Shown: piece by piece, positions 1 to 6,900 of the stretch | Layout of the letters: every line of letters starts with the position of its first letter | Position numbering within the stretch: position 1 is the first letter of the stretch | Assembly: GCA_900548595.1 (NCBI GenBank) | Contig: URLB01000072.1 | Location: 1 to 10,561 of the forward strand | Length of the DNA stretch: 10,561 bases | DNA from: an uncultured Eubacteriales bacterium | GTDB taxonomy: Bacteria > Bacillota > Clostridia > Lachnospirales > Anaerotignaceae | Direction of reading: 5' to 3' | Position numbers and translations under genes: made by a program | Notes under the pieces: generated by a model | What the model saw: the letters and a program-made list of their open reading frames with translations, nothing else | The model's database searches: none | What the model was told of the DNA's origin: nothing

Positions 1-35
1 AACACTTTGTTTTATTTGGATATGTGAGGGATATT

Positions 36-1184
36 ATGATTTATTTTGATAACGCCGCCACTACAAGGGCGCTGGACAGCGTTTCCGACAAGGTAAGGGA
101 AATGCTTCTTGAAAATTACGGCAATCCTTCTTCACAGAGCATGATGGGAGTAAGGGCGGAAAAAGAGGTTATAGCCGCGCGTAAAATAACAGCGGCTTCC
201 GTAAATGCCGAACCCGATGAAATATACTATACTTCGGGAGGAACGGAAAGCGACAACTGGGCTGTTTTCGGAACTGCCGCAGGATATTCAAGAAGCGGAA
301 AACATATGATAACAACTTCTATAGAACACCCTGCAATGCTTATGCCGATGCGCCGCATGGAAGAACTCGGCTGGGATATAACTGTCCTTGACGTGGACGA
401 AAAGGGATATATAGACATGGAACAGCTTAAATCTTCCGTCAGAAAGGACACTATCCTTGTAAGTACAATACTCATAAATAATGAGACGGGAACCATACAG
501 AATGCGGCGGAGATAAGCAGGATAATAAAAAGCGTAAACCCCGATACACTGTATCATGTAGATGCGGTACAGGCTTTCGGAAAGTATCCCATAGACGTTA
601 AAAAAATGGGAATAGATATGCTTTCCGTCAGCGGACATAAAATACACGGCCCCAAAGGAGTAGGCTTTTTGTATATAAAAAAAGGTCTTAAAGTAAAGCC
701 GTTCATATACGGGGGAGGACACGAAAGAGGACAGCGTTCCGGAACGGAAAACGTGCCTTCGATAGTCGGTCTGGCAGAGGCGATAAGGGTAAGCGCTGAC
801 GAAAGCGCAGCCGCAAAGGAAAACGTAATGGCGGTTAAAAAGTACCTTGCGGAAGGCATTTTGAGAGAAATACCGAAAACGCATATAAACGGCCCTTCCG
901 TAGAAGAGGCAAGCCCGTATGTGCTTAATGTCAGCTTTAACGGTCTGAGAAGCGAGGTGCTTCTTCATGCGCTGGAGGAAAAGGAAATATATGTTTCTGC
1001 GGGAAGCGCATGCAGCAGTAAGAAAAAGGGAAGTTCCGTGCTGTCGGCAATGGGTCTTTCCGACGTCAGAATAGAGGGCGCGATACGTTTCAGCTTCAGC
1101 AGGTACAATACTGTGGAGGAAGCGGAAGAATGTCTGCGCATCCTTAAGGAAAAAACGGCTTTTTTAAGAAAATATATGAGGTAA
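36..1184 (+). CDS. Cysteine desulfurase, NifS/IscS family (ThiI partner type)
   Basis: This is a PLP-dependent cytoplasmic enzyme that takes sulfur from L-cysteine, releases alanine and carries the sulfur as a cysteine persulfide. The start YFDNAATT is typical of the family. The PLP lysine is K202 in SGHKIHGPKG, the cofactor-stacking His is H98 in IEHPA, and NNETG lies near 148-152. The catalytic cysteine is C326 in SAGSACSSKKKGS, on a short loop of the group usually paired with ThiI. I chose the ATG at 36 (382 residues) because GAGGG at 26-30 sits five bases before it; a GTG at 24 in frame would add four residues and overlap that site. thiI starts six bases after the stop, so the natural acceptor is ThiI, as with NifZ and ThiI in Bacillus. 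A role in Fe-S assembly cannot be excluded from sequence. Confidence 0.95.
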   Translation: MIYFDNAATTRALDSVSDKVREMLLENYGNPSSQSMMGVRAEKEVIAARKITAASVNAEPDEIYYTSGGTESDNWAVFGTAAGYSRSGKHMITTSIEHPAMLMPMRRMEELGWDITVLDVDEKGYIDMEQLKSSVRKDTILVSTILINNETGTIQNAAEISRIIKSVNPDTLYHVDAVQAFGKYPIDVKKMGIDMLSVSGHKIHGPKGVGFLYIKKGLKVKPFIYGGGHERGQRSGTENVPSIVGLAEAIRVSADESAAAKENVMAVKKYLAEGILREIPKTHINGPSVEEASPYVLNVSFNGLRSEVLLHALEEKEIYVSAGSACSSKKKGSSVLSAMGLSDVRIEGAIRFSFSRYNTVEEAEECLRILKEKTAFLRKYMR

Positions 1185-1190
1185 ACGAAT

Positions 1191-2378
1191 ATGTCTGAAA
1201 AAACGGAAGATAATGTTCTTATAGTAAAATACGGCGAAATAGCCGTAAGAGGAAATAACAGAAAGTTTTTTATAGAAAGGCTTCTTCGCACAATCAGAAA
1301 AAATCTGGACGATATAGGCGATTTTTATGTCGTTAAGGAGCAGGGAAGGCTTATTGTAGAGGACAGAGGCGGAGAACTGGACTTTGACAAGGTTATCCCC
1401 AGAATACTCTGCATAATGGGTATAATAGGCGTTTCACCGGGAGTAAGGGTCAGAAACCAGGAACTGGACAATCTGAAAAAAGTATGTGCCGAGCATATAA
1501 GAAGTATCGGCGCAGACAAATATAAGACGTTTAAAATAGAGACTAAGAGGTCAAACAAAAGTTATCCATTGGAATCAAGGGAGGTTTCCGCCGCAGTCGG
1601 AGAGTATATACTGGACGAATTCCCCAATTTTACAGTGGACGTTCATAATCCGGAACTGACGGTATATATAGAACTCAGAAACGACGCCTATGTTTATTCT
1701 GAGCTTATAAAAGGTCTTGGGGGTCTGCCCGTAGGTTCGTCGGGAAAGGGAATAGTAATGCTTTCGGGCGGAATAGACAGCCCCGTATCTGCCTTTATGA
1801 TGGCGAAAAGAGGCGTTGAAGTGGAAGGCGTTTATTTCAATTCCCCTCCGTATACGAGCGAAAGGGCAAAGCAGAAGGTTGTGGATCTTGCGGAACGTCT
1901 TACTATGTTTACGGGCGGTTTTAAGCTGTATGTCGTTCCGTTCACGGATTTACAGCTTTACCTTTTGGAAAACGTACCGCATGATAAGCTTACGATATTC
2001 CTGAAAAGAGCCATGACAAGGGTTGCTTGCATTCTGGGCGAAAGGGACGGAGCTCTTGCCGTTATAACGGGCGACAGCGTCGGACAGGTTGCCAGCCAGA
2101 CGATGCAGGGTCTGCACGCCATAAGCGCGGCGGCTACAATGCCCATACTGAGACCGCTGGCAGGCTTTGATAAACAGGAAATAGTGGATATAGCGAGAAA
2201 AATAGGCACATTCGATATTTCCGTAAGACCTTATGAGGACTGCTGTACGATATTTGTAGCAAAACATCCGGAAACAAAGCCGAAAACAAGCGTAATAGAA
2301 AAAATAGAATCCAAACTGACAGAACTTGACAGATACATAAACGAGGCGGTAGAAAACGCCGAAATTATCGAACTGTAG
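1191..2378 (+). CDS. thiI: tRNA 4-thiouridine synthase ThiI, short form without rhodanese domain
   Basis: ThiI adenylates U8 of tRNA and replaces its oxygen with sulfur to give 4-thiouridine; in some bacteria it also serves thiamine thiazole synthesis. The 395 residues show an N-terminal ferredoxin-like part (about 1-60), a THUMP RNA-binding domain (about 60-165) and an adenylating PP-loop domain whose signature SGGIDS is at 192-197. Further family blocks are TGDSVGQVASQT (293-304) and RPYEDCCTIF (346-355) with C351 and C352. The protein ends near residue 395, so the C-terminal rhodanese domain of the roughly 480-residue E. coli enzyme is absent. Short ThiI forms are thought to take persulfide directly from a dedicated desulfurase, and such a gene lies just upstream. 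The ribosome site GAGGT at 1178-1182 overlaps the upstream stop codon, which suggests translational coupling. Confidence 0.96.
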   Translation: MSEKTEDNVLIVKYGEIAVRGNNRKFFIERLLRTIRKNLDDIGDFYVVKEQGRLIVEDRGGELDFDKVIPRILCIMGIIGVSPGVRVRNQELDNLKKVCAEHIRSIGADKYKTFKIETKRSNKSYPLESREVSAAVGEYILDEFPNFTVDVHNPELTVYIELRNDAYVYSELIKGLGGLPVGSSGKGIVMLSGGIDSPVSAFMMAKRGVEVEGVYFNSPPYTSERAKQKVVDLAERLTMFTGGFKLYVVPFTDLQLYLLENVPHDKLTIFLKRAMTRVACILGERDGALAVITGDSVGQVASQTMQGLHAISAAATMPILRPLAGFDKQEIVDIARKIGTFDISVRPYEDCCTIFVAKHPETKPKTSVIEKIESKLTELDRYINEAVENAEIIEL

Positions 2379-2388
2379 GAGGTGCGCC

Positions 2389-3522
2389 ATGAAAGCGGTA
2401 ATAGCCATAGATTCTTTTAAGGGAAGCGTTTCTTCAATGGAGGCGGGTAATGCCGCAAAGGAGGCGGTTTTATCTGTTTATCCCGAAGCGGAGGTTATAG
2501 TCATGCCGCTTGCCGACGGCGGAGAAGGCACCGTTGAAACCCTTGCCTGCGGAATGGGCGGAGAAATGATATATACGGAGGTTACAGGACCTCTCGGCGA
2601 TAAAATACAGGCTTCATACGGAATAACGGGAAATACCGCCGTAATGGAGATGGCTTCGTCATCGGGACTGCCCCTTGTGCCTATAGAAAAAAGAAATCCG
2701 TTTTATACTACTTCATTCGGGGTTGGCGACATGATAAATGACGCAATAAAAAGAGGCTGTCGAGAGTTTATAATCGGTATCGGCGGCAGCGCCACAAACG
2801 ACGGCGGGGTGGGAATGTTACAATCTCTGGGCTTCGGTTTTACCGACAAAGACGGAAAAGAAGTGGAGAAAGGCGGAAAATATCTGGCTGATATAGTTGA
2901 CGTGGACACAAGAGGAGCGTTAAAGGAGCTTAAGGAATGTACTTTCAAAATAGCCTGCGACGTTGACAACCCCCTTTGCGGAGAGAGAGGGGCTTCACAT
3001 ATATACGGTCCCCAGAAGGGAGCTTCTGCCGAGGACGTTATTATATTGGATAACGCTCTTAAAAACTTCGCAGACGTTACGAAGAAAAAACTGGGCGCAG
3101 ATTGTGCTGAAACGGCAGGCAGCGGAGCGGCAGGAGGTCTCGGTTACGCTTTTAGGGCATATCTGAACGGCGAATTGAAACCCGGAGCGGAAATAGTGCT
3201 TGACGAAATAGGAATAGACAAGGCGCTTTTAGGAGCGGACTGGCTTATTACCGGCGAGGGAAGGATAGACAGCCAGACAGCCATGGGTAAAGCGCCTGCA
3301 ACGGCGGCGTTAAGGGCAAAAAAAGCGGGAGCTAACGTAATAGGGATAGCAGGCTGTGTTACGGACGACGCATATCTCTGCAACGGAAAGGGTATTGACG
3401 CCATATTCCCTGTAATAGACAAGGCTATGCCTTTGGAAGAGGCAATGGACAAAAACATAACCGTAAAAAATATAAAGAAAACCGTAACGCAGATATTCAG
3501 ATTGATAGAAAGCGTAAAATAA
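2389..3522 (+). CDS. glxK: Glycerate kinase, GarK/GlxK family
   Basis: The enzyme phosphorylates D-glycerate with ATP, most often at the 2-position in this family, and feeds lower glycolysis. The 377-residue length matches the family. Diagnostic blocks run in order: AIDSFKGSVSS at 6-16, PLADGGEGT at 40-48, GIGGSATNDGGVGML at 130-144, CDVDNPLCGERGASHIYGPQ at 190-209, and TGEGRIDSQTAMGKAP at 288-303. The ATG at 2389 follows AGGAGGTG, which overlaps the thiI stop, leaving a ten-base gap. It is the last gene of the operon, closed by the terminator at 3546. Its presence behind a tRNA thiolation pair is not explained by a shared pathway. Position of phosphorylation (2- or 3-) is inferred from family membership only. 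Confidence 0.93.
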   Translation: MKAVIAIDSFKGSVSSMEAGNAAKEAVLSVYPEAEVIVMPLADGGEGTVETLACGMGGEMIYTEVTGPLGDKIQASYGITGNTAVMEMASSSGLPLVPIEKRNPFYTTSFGVGDMINDAIKRGCREFIIGIGGSATNDGGVGMLQSLGFGFTDKDGKEVEKGGKYLADIVDVDTRGALKELKECTFKIACDVDNPLCGERGASHIYGPQKGASAEDVIILDNALKNFADVTKKKLGADCAETAGSGAAGGLGYAFRAYLNGELKPGAEIVLDEIGIDKALLGADWLITGEGRIDSQTAMGKAPATAALRAKKAGANVIGIAGCVTDDAYLCNGKGIDAIFPVIDKAMPLEEAMDKNITVKNIKKTVTQIFRLIESVK

Positions 3523-3545
3523 AATTCGGTTCATATTTAAAATTC

Positions 3546-3580
3546 AGAGAGGAACTTCGGTTTCTCTCTTTTTTTATTTT
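3546..3580 (+). terminator. Rho-independent terminator with UUCG tetraloop
   Basis: A ten-base-pair stem (AGAGAGGAAC at 3546-3555 with GTTTCTCTCT at 3560-3569, one G-U pair) is closed by C-UUCG-G, an unusually stable tetraloop. The T run 3570-3575, then A, then TTTT follows directly. It starts 24 bases after the glycerate kinase stop and should end the three-gene transcript. Confidence 0.93.
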
Positions 3581-3723
3581 TATATTTCGGTTTGCATTGA
3601 TTAAACCTAAACCTATATTCGGTTTCATTTAGGAAAAGCAAAAATATGTCGGATGAATATTAGGTAAATTAAGGTAATTTATGTTTGGGTATGGTATTTT
3701 CGGATAAGGAAAGTATAATTTGA

Positions 3724-3751
3724 CATAAGAAAGAATTTTTTCTTTTTTATG
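3724..3751. repeat. 12-base inverted repeat with T4 loop
   Basis: CATAAGAAAGAA at 3724-3735 pairs with TTCTTTTTTATG at 3740-3751 across a TTTT loop, with only one mismatch in DNA (a G-U pair in RNA). It overlaps a TTGACA at 3720-3725 that has no good -10 partner. It is 98% A/T pairs in character and so weak thermally. It may be an operator-like site or a residual attenuating structure; function is unknown. Confidence 0.45.
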
Positions 3752-3781
3752 AAACTTTTTATGAGATTTTTTTGTCTAATA

Positions 3782-3787
3782 TATAAT
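3782..3787 (+). promoter_or_regulatory. Candidate -10 box for the surface-protein gene
   Basis: A perfect TATAAT lies 155 bases before the chosen start codon. No convincing -35 exists at 16-18 bases upstream (best is TTATGA at 3759-3764), so the promoter may be activator-dependent or the match may be chance in AT-rich DNA. If real, the untranslated leader would be roughly 150 bases. Confidence 0.35.
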
Positions 3788-3928
3788 ATGAGGTGCGTTT
3801 ATATATATTAGATATGTTACAAATATTACATTTTATTAAGTATTTCTTACTAAAGAGGAAAAGCTGTTGTATATTTAACGGCAATAATATACAGTAAAAT
3901 TATAGAAAACTTTATTATCTATTTATAC

Positions 3929-3935
3929 GGAGGTG
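3929..3935 (+). promoter_or_regulatory. Strong ribosome binding site deciding the start at 3942
   Basis: GGAGGTG lies six bases before the ATG at 3942 and includes the alternative in-frame GTG at 3933. The GTG therefore cannot be the start while serving as the Shine-Dalgarno site, and the ATG gives a normal signal peptide beginning MKKKR. Confidence 0.85.
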
Positions 3936-3941
3936 TATAAA

Positions 3942-6900
3942 ATGAAAAAGAAAAGAATTGCAACAGCGGCGGCAGCTATTACCCTTTCTATGGCAATGGG
4001 CGCTACTGTTTTCGCTATGCCAAACGATATAGGCGGCCATTGGGCGCAGTCTACCATAACACAGTGGACTTCAAAGGGATATATAAGCGGTTATCCCGAC
4101 GGTACTTTTAAACCCGATAATTCTATTACAAGGGCGGAGTTTGTCGTTCTTGTAAACAAAGCTATGGGATATACAAAGAAAGGAAACGCTTACTTTAAAG
4201 ACTTAAGCTCTTCTCACTGGGCTTATAACGAAATTATGAAAGGCGTTTCCGCAGGATATATAAGCGGCGACGCAAGCGGTACTTTCCGTCCCGACGATCC
4301 CGTCAGCAGACAGGAAGCCGCCGTTATGATTTCAAAAATACTTGACCTGGGTAAAAACCCTGCGGCAGCGGCAAAATTTGTTGATTACAGATTTATACCG
4401 GCATGGTCGGTAGGATATGTAGGTTCCGTAACAGATGCGGGAATAATGTCAGGCTACCCTGACGGGGACTTTAAAGCCGACAGAGTTCTTACAAGGGCGG
4501 AAGCCGTAGTATCCCTTGACGGAGTATCGAAATACGACGGAAAGACCGATGAGGAAAAAGAGGACTATACTCTTACCGCAACAATGCTCAGTAATAAGAC
4601 CATAGACGGAGACCTTATCATTTCAGGCAATTTGAAAACAAAATCGGTTAAGCTTGATAATGTTACGGTAAAGGGAACAGTTATAGTAAAGGGCGGCGCT
4701 TCCGTTACGGCTAATGACTGCGATATCAAAAACCTTGAAATGGATTCCGACGGTACGGGATTTATCTCCAAAGGAAGTACGACTGTTAAAAATACAACGT
4801 TTAAAGAATCAGGCTCCATACAGGGCGACGGCTACGATACGCTAACTGTTGACAAGGAACTTTCCGACAGAATAACCGTTGACGCTGAAATAAACGAATT
4901 TGTACTTGACGCGGAAACCGACGTAAGGCTTCTTTCAAATACGGTTATAAAGAACTTTACCGCAACAAAGAATGCCGATAATGCAAATGTAAGTTTCAGC
5001 AAGGCGGAAGTTAAGGATATGGATATCTATGACAAGATAAAAATAACGGGAAGCGGAGACATCGATACGATGACCGTATATGTAAGCGGCGTTCAGTCCA
5101 CAATAAAACCCGATGATCTCAATCAGAAAAACGGAGCTGACAAACCCGATTATGTAGAGGGCGGTTCTTCGGGAGATATCGAACACGGCGGAAGCAGTTC
5201 CAGATATGACGACTATACTATAACAAAGGACGGAAAAACCGTAAGAAACGGAAAATATGACGACGTTACAATAAAAGCGGACGATGTTACGCTTGACGGA
5301 ACAGTAGTATACGGCGACCTGACAATACACAAAGACGTTAAAAACGGTACCGTTACCCTTGAGGACGTAACGGTTAAAGGCGACGTATATGTTTACGGCG
5401 GCGGAGATGATTCCGTAATATTCGACGGCTGTGATATAAGAGGCGATATTATAGCGGATAAGACAGTTACTTCCGAACCTGTAAACCTTAAATTTAAAGA
5501 CAGTACTGACGTTGACGGAAAGATAAGAGTAAGAAACAATACTATTATAGAATCCACATATAAGCTTGACGGAATTGTTCTTGACGACAGGGACGCAGAT
5601 CTTGAGCTTAAGACAGATACGGCTTATGTAGAGTTTGCGAAGAAAGGTGAACTTACGGTAAACAACTGCACCGTTGATAATGTAACAGTAGGCAGTTCTG
5701 CCGACGATTCCGTAATAATTATGAAAAACGGAGCCGTTATCAAAAATCTTAATGCAAAAGAAGATGTTAGCGTTAAGGGAATAGGTACTGTCGAGAAAGT
5801 AAGCGGCAGCGGCGACGTTACAAAAGAAAACGGAATAACGGTAGGAGTAGCTGTAACGGGAGTTAAACTGGATAAGACAGAGGCAAATGTAACAGTAGAC
5901 GGCCAAATAACGCTTAAAGCTACTGTAAGCCCCGATAACGCAGGCAATAAGGAAGTTGAGTGGAGCAGTTCCGACAGTACAATCGCAAGCGTTGACAACA
6001 ACGGAGTTGTAACTGGACATAAGGCAGGAACAGCCACAATAACAGTTAAGACAAAAGACGGAGGAAAAACGGCAACATGTAAAGTTACCGTAACAGATAA
6101 GGTTGTAGCCGTAACGGAAGTTAAATTGGATAAGACAACTGCCGAAATGAAAGTCGGCGATACTCTTACTCTCACAGCTACGGTAACGCCCGATAATGCA
6201 ACAAATAAGAAAGTAACATGGAAATCAGACAAGACTGATATTGCCGATGTTGACGCAAACGGCAAAGTAACGGCAAAAGCTAAGGGAACGGCTACAATAA
6301 CCGTAACAACAGAGGACGGCGGAAAAACAGCCAAATGTGTTGTAACGGTTGACGAAAAGGCTCCCGAATTTACAGCTGTAACTGACATTACGGGAATACC
6401 GGGAAAAATGACAGAGGAAGAAACAATAACGCTTAACGGTGTTGTTACACCCAATACGGCTACAAACAAAGAAATTACTTACAGCATAAAAGATGCGGGA
6501 ACAACGGAAGCCGAAATTACGGAAGTAAATAAACTTATAGCCAAAAAGGCCGGAACGGTTACGATAACCGCTACAGTTAAAAACGGCAAGACGGAAAACA
6601 GCGATTATACAAAAGACTTTGTTATAACTGTTGAAGCAAAAGCTCCCGAAACTGTACCTGTTGAGAATGTAACAATATCAGGTGAAAAAATTGTAAATAT
6701 CGGAGAAAAAATAACTCTTACAGCAAATGTTACTCCTGATACGGCTACAAACAAAAAGGTTACATGGGCTGCCGAACCTCAAAATTTCGTTAAATTAACG
6801 GAAAATGCCGAAAAAGGTACTGTTGATATTGAAGGAGTAACAGCAGGCAAAATAGTTATTACGGCTACAGCAGCCGACGGAAGCGGAAAGAGCGGAACGT

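Larger units (their letters stand above)
3581..3932 (+). other. AT-rich intergenic region and leader before the surface-protein gene
   Basis: About 350 bases without a credible ORF lie between the terminator and the ribosome site of the SLH protein. I see a perfect TATAAT at 3782-3787, a long AT-rich inverted repeat at 3724-3751, a possible small hairpin formed by CCTAAACC (3606-3613) with GGT and TTAGG (3621-3633), and another pairing TGTATAT (3868-3874) with ATATACA (3887-3893). Long structured leaders are common ahead of strongly expressed S-layer genes, and this region fits that pattern. I recognise no known riboswitch class or T-box. Confidence 0.6.

Noticed and set aside
1..27. Possible tail of an upstream gene: frame 1 reads NTLFYLDM then TGA at 25-27.
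   Set aside because: Only eight codons are visible, and the desulfurase frame is also open to the window edge, so a preceding gene cannot be supported.
24..35. GTG at 24 as start of the desulfurase.
   Set aside because: It overlaps the best ribosome site (GAGGG 26-30), and family members start at the ATG giving MIYFDNAATT.
288..968. Long minus-strand open frames opposite the desulfurase.
   Set aside because: Their translations are Tyr/Phe/Cys-rich with no recognisable motif and lie antisense to a gene of certain identity; shadow frames.
3720..3750. TTGACA at 3720-3725 as the -35 of the surface-protein promoter.
   Set aside because: The sequence 16-18 bases downstream is a T run with no acceptable -10; only TTTTAT at 19-base spacing, which is poor.
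3581..3932. A riboswitch or T-box in the surface-protein leader.
   Set aside because: No conserved core of a class I know is visible; hairpins are short and AT-rich.
4935..6469. Long minus-strand open frames opposite the surface-protein gene (also 7175-7888).
   Set aside because: They mirror the codon bias of the Thr/Val/Asp-rich repeats and give low-complexity Val/Ser/Thr or Tyr/Cys products without ribosome sites of note.
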